From assembly GCA_003153875.1 (NCBI GenBank), contig PMBY01000016.1, positions 956-6,338 on the forward strand: 5,383 bases of DNA. Reading direction: 5' to 3'. Below are positions 1 to 5,383 of this stretch, piece after piece. The translations under genes were made by a program, and so were the position numbers. The stretch is from Myxococcales bacterium. GTDB taxonomy: Bacteria > Myxococcota > Polyangia > Fen-1088. The notes under the pieces are model-generated. The model was given only the letters and a program-made list of their open reading frames with translations. It searched no databases and was not told where the DNA came from. Position 1 is the first letter of the stretch, and each line of letters starts with the position of its first letter.

Positions 1-1092
1 ACATCCGACTTCGGACCCTTGCTCAAGCAGGTTACCCCGCTGCTCGCAGCCAACACTCCCCCGTACCGCGCCGTTTTCATGCCCGGGACCTCATGCGGGG
101 GCGTAAATTCCGTGTTCGGTCCCACAACGACCGTTATCAAGGACGTGACCGGGACGCCGACCAAGGCAGCCAGCTACGCCTACTACTTCGACAACGCGGG
201 CACACAGGTTAGTTGCACTCTCGACCCAGAGGGCAAGGTTGTCGACATCGGCGTATCGAACCTCTACTCGACGGTTTGCGATCCGACCTATGTGCCCAGT
301 GCTACCGTTGCCGGATACGTGGGGCCGGTCGTCACGTTCGGTCTCACCGTGCCCGCAGCTTCCACGCAGAAATCGATCAGCGTTGAAGCGGCTCACCTCA
401 TCTTCGGGCTGGGCGGGCAGAATCCCGCAGGCGTCAAAGCAAGCCCGTGGATCGATCCTGCCTATTACTCCATCCGCAACTCGGGAGCCGGGTCGACCGC
501 CCTGACAGCGGCACTCATCCATGTACCGCGAACGGCATTTTGGGGGGTCGACCGTCTATCGACCGACAGCATCCGAGACTCGCTGAGGATTTCCCCAGTG
601 CCCGAGCCATCCATTGGCATCCTGTCCATCGACTACGTCGACAAGGACCGTGACAACCTGCGCGTTCTCTTCTTGCAGGCCGAAGGTCAGCTGTCCGGAT
701 ACCTGCCCGATTCCACCGCCACCTCTCTCAACAAGGAGAATGTGCGCGACGGACACTACCCCCTGTGGGGCTACGTTCATTTCTACACGGCGAATATCAA
801 TGGCGCTCCCTCTGCCGCGGCGGGAGCCTTCGTGACACGCTTCTCGGTGCCGAAGCTCGATCGCGCGCTGGTGGATGCCATGATCGACGCATCGCTGGTT
901 CCACAATGCGCAATGAAGGTGGCCCGTGAGACCGAAATGGGCGCATTCGTACCCAATCCGTACGAGTTCCGATGCGGCTGCTATTTTGACCAGCGGACGA
1001 CCGGCCGGGCATCGTGCACAACGTGCACGATGGCCAACGATTGCCCGGCGAGCGCCCTGGCGTGCAACTACGGCTTCTGCGAGACGGAGTAG
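1..1092 (+). CDS. PstS-like substrate-binding protein with Cys-rich C-terminus (5' partial)
   Basis: The frame is open from base 1 and ends at TAG 1090-1092, giving 363 visible residues. Sequence resembling the family continues to the window edge, so the TTG at 19 is probably internal and the true start and signal peptide lie upstream. Family-like segments are seen in order: the GTSCGGV block (about residues 29-35), DIGVSNLYSTVC (about 83-94), an SIRNSGAGSTALTAALI stretch (about 157-173) and the FWGVDR block after it. Spacing and wording fit the PBP/PstS-like fold used by phosphate-type ABC binding proteins and their myxobacterial relatives. The last ~60 residues carry eight cysteines (first at residue 303, the rest from residue 325 on), including CTTC and CNYGFCE, a disulfide-rich tail that fits an exported or surface lipoprotein. 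No permease or ATPase gene adjoins it here, so phosphate transport is not shown. The fold call is moderately sure; the ligand is unknown. Confidence 0.6.
   Translation, partial: TSDFGPLLKQVTPLLAANTPPYRAVFMPGTSCGGVNSVFGPTTTVIKDVTGTPTKAASYAYYFDNAGTQVSCTLDPEGKVVDIGVSNLYSTVCDPTYVPSATVAGYVGPVVTFGLTVPAASTQKSISVEAAHLIFGLGGQNPAGVKASPWIDPAYYSIRNSGAGSTALTAALIHVPRTAFWGVDRLSTDSIRDSLRISPVPEPSIGILSIDYVDKDRDNLRVLFLQAEGQLSGYLPDSTATSLNKENVRDGHYPLWGYVHFYTANINGAPSAAAGAFVTRFSVPKLDRALVDAMIDASLVPQCAMKVARETEMGAFVPNPYEFRCGCYFDQRTTGRASCTTCTMANDCPASALACNYGFCETE
973..1089 (+). other. Cysteine-rich C-terminal module of the PstS-like protein
   Basis: Seven cysteines fall in the last 39 codons, in the pattern CxC, then CxxC, C, C, C, ending CNYGFCE just before the stop. 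The spacing resembles short disulfide-bonded repeats that I recall at the ends of secreted myxobacterial proteins. It is seen in the sequence; its role (anchoring, stability or binding) is inference. Confidence 0.55.
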
Positions 1093-1148
1093 GTGCAACC
1101 CACGCGGATCAAGAACGTGCACCCCGTTGTACCCGAGCAGCATAGGCA

Positions 1149-1171
1149 CGGCGGCTGCGGCCGCGTCGCCG
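1149..1171 (+). other. GC-rich hairpin downstream of the PstS-like gene
   Basis: Bases 1149-1155 (CGGCGGC) can pair with 1165-1171 (GTCGCCG) as seven pairs including one G-T, around a nine-base loop containing GCGGCCGC. It lies 57 bases after the stop codon. No T-run follows, so it is not a classical intrinsic terminator. It may still slow or end transcription, or be chance in GC-rich DNA. Confidence 0.25.
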
Positions 1172-1222
1172 AATGCTCCTGAGAAGACGCACCGATCCCT
1201 GAAGAGTATCGCGTTCTGTGCC

Positions 1223-1279
1223 GAAACACGGGAACGGCAATGCCGGGAGCGTGAAGCATGGGAACAGCAACGCCGATAG
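1223..1279 (+). repeat. Two-copy direct repeat, 30-base period, spanning the TauE-like start codon
   Basis: Copy 1 (1223-1249) and copy 2 (1253-1279) match at 21 of 27 positions, with consensus core GGGAACRGCAAYGCCG and an offset of exactly 30 bases. The ATG at 1258 lies in copy 2; copy 1 has ACG at the equivalent site and supplies the GGGAG Shine-Dalgarno sequence. A TGA at 1252-1254 between them closes the frame upstream, which fixes the ATG as the first possible start. Confidence 0.6.
1245..1249 (+). promoter_or_regulatory. Shine-Dalgarno for the TauE-like gene
   Basis: GGGAG lies eight bases before the ATG at 1258, a normal spacing. With the in-frame TGA at 1252-1254 it supports that start and therefore the long hydrophilic N-terminus. 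Confidence 0.55.
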
Positions 1280-2403
1280 GAATTGTTTTAGACGAACAGG
1301 ACATCGCCCGTCTCGAGGCAGCCCGCCCCGCTCTCACCAACAAAGACCTACGCTCGTTGAAACGGTCATCCAGCCACCTTGCCCTGGTGGTCGAGGGCCC
1401 GGCGGCCGCGAGAGCTGAACCGTCCGCTCAGCCCGAGAGCGCGCGAGTGCTACCGGGCTTTGCCCGACAGCAATCACCGCTGGAGTTGGTAAGACCCGTC
1501 CCAGGGTTCATACCTAGGAGATCCGGCAAGACCAAGCTATGGCTGTCGGCAGTCGCAGCGGTGGTGATAGCGGGAACGATCATCGTTTGCTTGCCGACGA
1601 CAGCGAACGCCGTGGCCGGATTGAGCATCCGCCAACTGGCTAGCATCGAGGCGATCGTCTTCCTTTCTGGCGTGATGAGCGGGCTGTCGGGGTTCGGCTT
1701 CTCCGCAATCGGAGCCACAACCCTCTTGCTCCTCCCGCCCATCTTGCAGGTCCCACTGTTTCAAACGTTGTCGACGGGGAACCAGCTCCTCTCGGCCGGA
1801 CAGTTGCGCGAAGATATGCCCAAGTCACGGAAGGATGTCTGGGCAGGGCCAGGGCCATGTATGTTGGGCGGTGTAGCCGGCGTACCGATCGGAATCTGGC
1901 TATTGTCCCACCTGCCGGCAGCGCGGCTGATGGCGCTATTCGGGACGCTGCTGCTCTTGTATGCCGTCTATTCGTTGTTCAGGTCTACGAGTTTCAAGCT
2001 GCGCGGTTTCGACGGTCCAGTGTGCGGCGCTGTGGTCGGTTTTCTCGGGGGTGTGGTGGGTGGCTTCACTGCCTTTCCCGGGGCGGCGGTCGTCGTGTGG
2101 ACGGGCTTGCGCGGTTTGCCAAAAGCGCAGCATCGCGCCGTCGTCCAGCCGTACATCATCATGTCGCAGATCTACTCGTTGGGCCTGGTTGCATTGCTGC
2201 ATCCATCCTATTTGAACCGTCAGTTCTGGTTGCTCCTGGTCTTGAGCTTGCCCGCAGTAGTGCCGGGGACCCTCAGTGGCCTGGCCATCTACCGGCGGAC
2301 GTCCGACTTGAATTTCAAGCGGGCCACGTACTTGCTTCTGGGGACTTCGGGTATGGCCCTTCTGGCGAAGATGTGTGGTCCAGCAATTATGAGCCTGTTC
2401 TGA
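1258..2403 (+). CDS. TauE/SafE (DUF81) family membrane transporter with N-terminal extension
   Basis: The protein has 381 residues. The family comprises multi-helix inner-membrane permeases linked to export of sulfite, sulfoacetate or other small anions; the substrate here cannot be read from the sequence. Residues 1-93 are hydrophilic with no signal peptide and end in a basic stretch (PRRSGKTK). A hydrophobic helix follows at about 94-113, then a TauE-like core from about 127. Its two half-repeats each carry a Gly-rich motif: SGVMSGLSGFGFSAIG (137-152) and GGVVGGFTAFPGA (264-276), the latter followed by the conserved-looking RGLPKAQHRAVVQPY. Further helices lie at about 200-216, 224-241, 300-316, 323-347 and 357-375. 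Family members are commonly about 250-270 residues, so the N-terminal ~100 residues are extra. It stands apart from both neighbours (165 and about 295 bases), so no pathway can be inferred from context. Confidence 0.8.
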   Translation: MGTATPIGIVLDEQDIARLEAARPALTNKDLRSLKRSSSHLALVVEGPAAARAEPSAQPESARVLPGFARQQSPLELVRPVPGFIPRRSGKTKLWLSAVAAVVIAGTIIVCLPTTANAVAGLSIRQLASIEAIVFLSGVMSGLSGFGFSAIGATTLLLLPPILQVPLFQTLSTGNQLLSAGQLREDMPKSRKDVWAGPGPCMLGGVAGVPIGIWLLSHLPAARLMALFGTLLLLYAVYSLFRSTSFKLRGFDGPVCGAVVGFLGGVVGGFTAFPGAAVVVWTGLRGLPKAQHRAVVQPYIIMSQIYSLGLVALLHPSYLNRQFWLLLVLSLPAVVPGTLSGLAIYRRTSDLNFKRATYLLLGTSGMALLAKMCGPAIMSLF

Positions 2404-2698
2404 TCCAAACTGAGGGGCGTACCCCGGGTAACTCAGCGATCCGTCCGCTAGGCCAGCCTTCACCTGTCCAATTGCGCATGCGGGACTATTAGACGCGAGC
2501 TGATGTAGGCCGTCGTCAGCCGATAAACTGCGTCAATCGCACAAAGAATGGAGACTCCTAAATCTATCTGCTGCCTTTGCCGATGTGAAGTCTTTGTCAA
2601 TGCGGAGGATGAGCGTATCCACAGCTCGCAAATCCTCAGCCGTATCGACAGATCCGAATCCCGAAATGCTCATCACCAGACAACGAAAGGCGGACGCG
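2404..2698. other. Intergenic region, no gene recognised
   Basis: This lies between the TauE-like stop and the chosen start of the PEGA protein. Just after the stop, CTGAG (2410-2414) and CTCAG (2432-2436) can pair around a region holding the near-palindrome TACCCCGGGTA (2420-2430); no T-run follows. The frame of the downstream gene is open from 2504, with a GTG at 2585 and an ATG at 2666, but neither has a good ribosome site. A promoter for the downstream operon should lie here; none stands out by eye. Confidence 0.4.
2685..2690 (+). promoter_or_regulatory. Shine-Dalgarno deciding the start of the PEGA membrane protein
   Basis: GAAAGG lies eight bases before the ATG at 2699. The earlier in-frame candidates GTG 2585 and ATG 2666 lack a comparable purine-rich site, so 2699 is preferred. 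Confidence 0.5.
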
Positions 2699-3559
2699 AT
2701 GGTGAACCAAACACCACTTCGTTTGATCGCGATCGGCGAAAGCCCTGAGGCCGAGGAAGACGAGAGCGCCGACGCCATCACCGAGCACGATTTGGTCGCG
2801 ATCGAGGAAAGCCCCCCGGCAGAGGACGACGGGAGCGCCAACCCCGTCACGATGATGGCCGAGCACGACGCGATCACGCGAAGAGTGCCAGAGGCCGCAA
2901 GTGTCGCCGCGCGGGACAGCTTCCCGGACAATCCGAAGCGATTGCCTGGGTGGAAGACTCTGCTGGCCATCGCTGCGGTCGCCTTCCTCATCGGGATGGC
3001 GATCGTTGCACTAGTGACCAAGGGAAAGAACACACCCACTCCAGCACCGGCCCTCGCCACCGGCACACCGGTTCGCGGCGCAGAGAAGCCGTCGCAACCG
3101 CAGCCGTCATTGGCTCCCCCTGCGCCAGCTGCGGCTTCACCTTCTCAGACCCGCGCTGTCCACGATACCATCCGCATCGAGGTCACGGCTGAACCTAGGG
3201 CAGCCGAGCTGAGCCTTGACGGCAACGTGCTCGCTGGCCATCGACTGAGTCTGGGGGTTCCGAAGGATCGGGGTATTCACGTCGTCAGCGCCTCAGCGCC
3301 CGGGTACATTCCGTTCAAACAGCAGGTCAGTTTCTCAAGCGACGTGGTTCTCGATATCAGCCTGCGCCGAGCCCGGAGCACCCCTGTCCGCCAAGTGGCA
3401 AGCCTGCGACCCTCCCAGCGCGATTCAAGACCCACGAGCAGCGTCAGAGCGGCGACCGTTCAGACCGACCCAGGCATAGAGCCGGGCATGAACCTGGACG
3501 GTCCATCCCTGCGGCGCAAGGCCAAACCGATTGACGAAAGGAACCCGTACAAGCCATGA
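2699..3559 (+). CDS. Single-pass membrane protein with acidic repeat and PEGA domain
   Basis: The ATG at 2699 with GAAAGG upstream gives 286 residues; starting at GTG 2585 would add 38. Residues 9-57 form two imperfect acidic repeats (IAIGESPEAEEDESADAITEHD, then a VAIEESPPAEDD-type copy). One transmembrane helix lies at about 88-106, flanked by KRLPGWK and TKGK. A Pro/Ala/Ser-rich linker (about 112-150) leads to a PEGA-type beta domain at about 158-224, recognised by EPRAAELSLDGNVLAGHRLS, the GIHVVSASAPGY segment and the closing VVLDISLRR. The tail is basic and ends in NPYKP. TM–Pro-rich linker–PEGA is the usual C-terminal half of myxobacterial Ser/Thr kinases, but no kinase domain is present here. 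The most likely topology is an acidic cytoplasmic N-terminus and a PEGA domain outside the membrane. The stop overlaps the next start (ATGA), so the two genes form an operon. Exact function is unknown. Confidence 0.75.
   Translation: MVNQTPLRLIAIGESPEAEEDESADAITEHDLVAIEESPPAEDDGSANPVTMMAEHDAITRRVPEAASVAARDSFPDNPKRLPGWKTLLAIAAVAFLIGMAIVALVTKGKNTPTPAPALATGTPVRGAEKPSQPQPSLAPPAPAAASPSQTRAVHDTIRIEVTAEPRAAELSLDGNVLAGHRLSLGVPKDRGIHVVSASAPGYIPFKQQVSFSSDVVLDISLRRARSTPVRQVASLRPSQRDSRPTSSVRAATVQTDPGIEPGMNLDGPSLRRKAKPIDERNPYKP
2723..2869 (+). repeat. Imperfect acidic tandem repeat within the PEGA membrane protein
   Basis: Codons 9-31 and 32-57 encode two related units: (L)IAIGESPxAEED-S-D...TEHD, then (L)VAIEESPPAEDD-S-N...AEHD. 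At the DNA level, gatcgcgat / ggtcgcgat and gaaagccc are shared. The second copy is about three residues longer. This is an intragenic duplication that makes a highly acidic, probably disordered cytoplasmic segment. Confidence 0.6.
3536..3543 (+). promoter_or_regulatory. Ribosome site for the TPR-PEGA gene, inside the upstream gene
   Basis: GAAAGGAA lies in the last codons of the upstream gene and ends 12 bases before the ATG at 3556, slightly long spacing. Together with the ATGA overlap (3556-3559) it suggests translational coupling of the two genes. Confidence 0.45.
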
Positions 3560-4590
3560 AGACACAGGTCTTTGCCCTATCCGTCGGATTGACATGGCTC
3601 CTCATCCCTCAAGTGACCCTGGCGCAGTCAAAGGGCACTGGAGATGACGACACCGCAAAGGCTGCCGTCAGGTTTCAGCAGGCCGTTGAGTTGTATCGCG
3701 AGGGCAGCTACGAGGGAGCGCTGGCAGAATTTCGGAAAGCCTACCAAATCAGGCCGTCCTACCGTGTGCTCTACAATATCGCGCAGACGCAGTATGCGCT
3801 TCACGACTTTGTGGGCGCACATAAGTCCCTCATGCAATACACGGCCGAAGGCAGAGGCGAGATCCCCGCCGATCGGCGTGCCCAGGTCGACGAAATGGCG
3901 GCAAAGCTCGAGGAAAGGATCGCCCAGTTGCAGATTTTGACGAATGTGACGGGCGCCGACATTCGGGTCGATGGCGTCAGCGTGGGAACATCACCCCTAC
4001 CCGGGCTCGTCCCGGTCAATGTGGGAACGCGCAAGGTCAGCGCATTCAAGACCGGCGCCCCCGAGGCGGTCCGCACGGTGAACGTGGCCGGAAAAGAGAG
4101 TGTGAAGGTCGAGCTCCAGATTGACGAGTCCATTGTCACGTCGGCAGCGCGTGCGCCAAGCGCTGTACCGCCGTCAGCGCCCTTGATCGAAAAGACGCAG
4201 CCTCGGGCCGCGTCCTTGATCAGAACGACGCAGCCTCCGGTCACCCCCAGTCGAACCGGCTTGATTGTCAGTCTCTCTACCACTGCGGTTCTCGGCGTCG
4301 GGACGGGCGTATTTGGCTACCTTGCGCTCAATGCCCAGAAGGATCTGAAGGACCAAATCAACACCTATCCAAACAGCAGAGGCAACATCGAAAATGCCCG
4401 TACCAGGAGCAAGAACTATGGTTACATCACCGATGCTCTCGGCGCCGCCACTCTTATCTCAGGCGGGGTGGCTCTCTATTTCCTGTTCTCCCACAGCGGC
4501 GTTTCGCCAAAACCAAAGTCCGGAAAGGCGATTGAAGCCATCGTGGTTGCCCCCACAGTGGGTGGAGTCGTTTTTCAAGGGAGCTTCTGA
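3556..4590 (+). CDS. Exported TPR and PEGA domain protein with two C-terminal membrane helices
   Basis: The protein has 344 residues. The N-terminus is a Sec signal peptide: MKTQ, a hydrophobic core, then a probable cut after VTLA (residue 23). Residues ~33-95 form TPR-type helices, with repeat signatures such as AVELYREGSYEGALAEFRKA (43-62) and YNIAQTQYALHDFVGAHKSL (73-92). A helix rich in charged residues (~106-124) leads to a PEGA-type domain at ~126-190, marked by GADIRVDGVSVGTSPLPGL (133-151) and VNVGTRKVSAF (154-164). A Pro-rich linker with a duplicated 11-residue unit follows (~200-230). Two hydrophobic helices lie at ~235-259 and ~291-313, separated by a polar loop, and the chain ends VVFQGSF. 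This architecture is common among uncharacterised myxobacterial envelope proteins. It shares ATGA with the upstream PEGA protein, so the two are probably made together. It is probably a periplasmic scaffold or adaptor; no enzyme motif is visible. Confidence 0.8.
   Translation: MKTQVFALSVGLTWLLIPQVTLAQSKGTGDDDTAKAAVRFQQAVELYREGSYEGALAEFRKAYQIRPSYRVLYNIAQTQYALHDFVGAHKSLMQYTAEGRGEIPADRRAQVDEMAAKLEERIAQLQILTNVTGADIRVDGVSVGTSPLPGLVPVNVGTRKVSAFKTGAPEAVRTVNVAGKESVKVELQIDESIVTSAARAPSAVPPSAPLIEKTQPRAASLIRTTQPPVTPSRTGLIVSLSTTAVLGVGTGVFGYLALNAQKDLKDQINTYPNSRGNIENARTRSKNYGYITDALGAATLISGGVALYFLFSHSGVSPKPKSGKAIEAIVVAPTVGGVVFQGSF
4181..4246 (+). repeat. 33-base tandem duplication in the TPR-PEGA gene linker
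   Basis: Copies 4181-4213 and 4214-4246 match at 25 of 33 bases (21 of the first 24), both starting CCTTGATC and sharing GACGCAGCCTC. They encode LIEKTQPRAAS and LIRTTQPPVTP in the linker before the first membrane helix. Being a multiple of three, the duplication keeps the frame. Confidence 0.65.
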
Positions 4591-4620
4591 GACGTAGCCT
4601 CCACGATCCTTGCTTCTCTG

Positions 4621-4935
4621 TTCGGGCTTTCATCGTTCACACCCGTCACTGTCACCAACACGGGTAGGCGCGCGGGCGATGAGGTCGTGCAGCTCTACCT
4701 GCACCATCAGGTCGCGTCCGTGACCCGGCCCGTGAAAGAGCTGCGCGGCTTCTCACGCACCCAGCTCAAGGCTGGCGAGTCGAAGCGAGTCGAGTTCAAG
4801 CTCGGCCCCGCTGATCTCGGATGCTGGGACCGCGACATGAAACACGTGGTCGAGCCCGGCAAGTTCGACATCATGGTCGGCGCCAGCTGCGCCGCCATCC
4901 GCCAGCGCAGTACGCTCGAAGTGGCGAAGAAGTAA
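4621..4935 (+). pseudogene. C-terminal fragment of a GH3 beta-glucosidase (Fn3-like domain only)
   Basis: The frame encodes VTVTNTGRRAGDEVVQLYL, then VASVTRPVKELRGFSR, LKAGESKRVEFKL, DLGCWDRDM and VVEPGKFDIMVGAS, ending at TAA 4933-4935. This is the signature order of the fibronectin-III-like domain that closes glycoside hydrolase family 3 enzymes. The preceding FGLSSF resembles the end of the family's FGYGLSYTTF motif, but the residues normally between it and VTVTNTG are missing. The catalytic barrel and the nucleophile domain, normally 500 or more residues, are absent. No start with a ribosome site exists; GTG 4687 would begin inside the domain. The frame is open back to the TGA of the TPR-PEGA gene (4588-4590), so only that stop separates them. 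It is best read as a remnant left after deletion or recombination. Domain identity is sure; pseudogene status is likely. Confidence 0.85.
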
Positions 4936-5201
4936 CGCTGGGTTTGCTGCAAATCCGTCGCCATCTGTCAACGTCGAGGATGCGTTCAAGGCCATCAAAC
5001 AGTAGCCGCAACAACGCTCCTCCCAGCATAGACCTTTTGAACACGGATCTTCTTCGTCGGGGAGCTTTCCCGTCATGGGCAGCCACACTTGCCGGCCGGC
5101 CAGATCGCGGGATCGGTTCCGGACTCGTACATGAAGCTTGACCTGGCCCACGATCTTGGCGACTGACACATCGTCATAATATTGCTGGCTTTCCATCATA
5201 A
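4936..5201. other. Non-coding or decayed region, nothing recognised
   Basis: After the GH3 fragment a small hairpin is possible at 4940-4956 (GGGTTT / AAATCC around GCTGC, one G-T pair), with no T-run. GCCGGCCGGC at 5091-5100 is a perfect 10-base palindrome. Reading frames here on both strands give peptides that resemble no family I know. The region probably contains degraded sequence. Confidence 0.4.
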
Positions 5202-5383
5202 GCGGGGGTTCGTGCCTACCTGGCCGAGATCGGACGACGCGGAGGGCGGCGCAGCCGGCGCGTTCTGCCGCCAGAAACCGCTCGGCGAATGGTTCGGCTG
5301 CGCGAAGCGAGGCGCGCCTTCAAGCGCTTCTACGCGTTCTGTTTCTGGTCTTCGCCCAAGGACTACGTGGTGACAGTGGAGGA
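5202..5383 (+). CDS. Conserved-looking basic small protein, start unclear, 3' partial
   Basis: The frame opens after TAA 5199-5201 and runs off the window: 60 codons with AYLAEIGRRGGRRSRR, then LPPETARRMVRLREARRAF, KRFYAFCFWSSPKDYVV and TVE. Charge pattern and aromatic cluster look like a real protein rather than a shadow. I recall similar short unnamed proteins in myxobacteria and other proteobacteria with an IGRRGG...REARRAF...CFWS pattern, but this is unverified memory. No ATG/GTG/TTG precedes the conserved part in frame; the first ATG is 5289, inside it. GTG 5212 has AGCGGGGG upstream but is in another frame. The 5' end may therefore be truncated or shifted, in line with the decayed DNA upstream. 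Function is unknown. Confidence 0.45.

Noticed and set aside
556..1149. 197-residue minus-strand open frame
   Set aside because: It is antisense to the PstS-like gene, whose + strand frame shows family motifs throughout.
1516..1541. AGGAGA followed by an ATG as an internal start for the permease
   Set aside because: The ATG at 1539 is out of frame with the permease and the spacing is too long.
2410..2436. CTGAG/CTCAG hairpin after the permease as a terminator
   Set aside because: The stem is short and asymmetric and there is no T-run after it, so it was only mentioned in the intergenic entry.
1857..2492. 211-residue + strand frame overlapping the permease
   Set aside because: It is a shadow frame rich in Arg and Ser inside the TauE-like core, which has clear membrane helices in the other frame.
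2548..2748. Possible 66-residue + strand protein with a CCLCRC cysteine cluster
   Set aside because: It has only a weak AAAGA ribosome site, overlaps the start of the PEGA gene in another frame, and its latter half is a shadow of that gene.
2533..3066. 177-residue minus-strand open frame with hydrophobic stretches
   Set aside because: It is antisense to the acidic repeat, membrane helix and linker of the PEGA gene; its low-complexity Ser/Ala content mirrors those codons.
4940..4956. Hairpin just after the GH3 fragment as a terminator
   Set aside because: It has six pairs including a G-T, no T-run, and the upstream gene is a fragment.
4753..5199. 148-residue minus-strand open frame starting in the unexplained region
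   Set aside because: More than a third is antisense to the clear GH3 domain, and the rest has mixed, Cys-rich composition without a recognisable motif. I could not link it to a transposase or any other family.
1..5383. CRISPR array, tRNA, rRNA, insertion sequence or phage genes
   Set aside because: No regularly spaced repeats, cloverleaf-like segments, transposase motifs or terminal inverted repeats were seen on either strand.

Overview
The window is GC-rich and every supportable gene lies on the + strand. The gene content points to a myxobacterium (Myxococcota, probably a Polyangiales/Sorangiineae relative). The clues are a secreted PstS-like protein with a cysteine-rich tail, a kinase-less membrane protein with a Pro/Ala linker and a PEGA domain, and a signal peptide–TPR–PEGA protein with two C-terminal helices. 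This assignment rests on protein architecture remembered from that group, not on a search.

Layout. Positions 1-1092 hold the 3' part of a PstS-like (phosphate-binding-protein-fold) substrate-binding protein that ends in a Cys-rich module; its start is outside the window. After a 165-base gap with a GC-rich hairpin comes a TauE/SafE (DUF81) family membrane permease at 1258-2403. It has an unusual hydrophilic N-terminal extension of about 90 residues, and its start codon lies inside a 30-base-period direct repeat. A gap of about 295 bases follows, with no clear gene. Then comes a two-gene operon, 2699-3559 and 3556-4590, joined by an ATGA stop/start overlap: a single-pass membrane protein with an acidic repeat and a PEGA domain, then an exported TPR + PEGA protein. 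The two probably work together at the envelope; their substrate or signal is unknown.

From 4591 to the end the sequence looks eroded. Positions 4621-4935 encode only the last ~100 residues (fibronectin-III-like domain) of a glycoside hydrolase family 3 beta-glucosidase, with the catalytic part missing and no credible start. Positions 4936-5201 hold nothing recognisable. The last 182 bases carry a basic, conserved-looking reading frame that lacks a start codon and runs off the window. No tRNA, rRNA, CRISPR array, insertion sequence or confident promoter was seen.

The best candidates for something little described are the coupled PEGA/TPR-PEGA pair, the extended TauE-like protein and the decayed GH3 junction. 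Nothing seen amounts to a clear new defence or mobile system.
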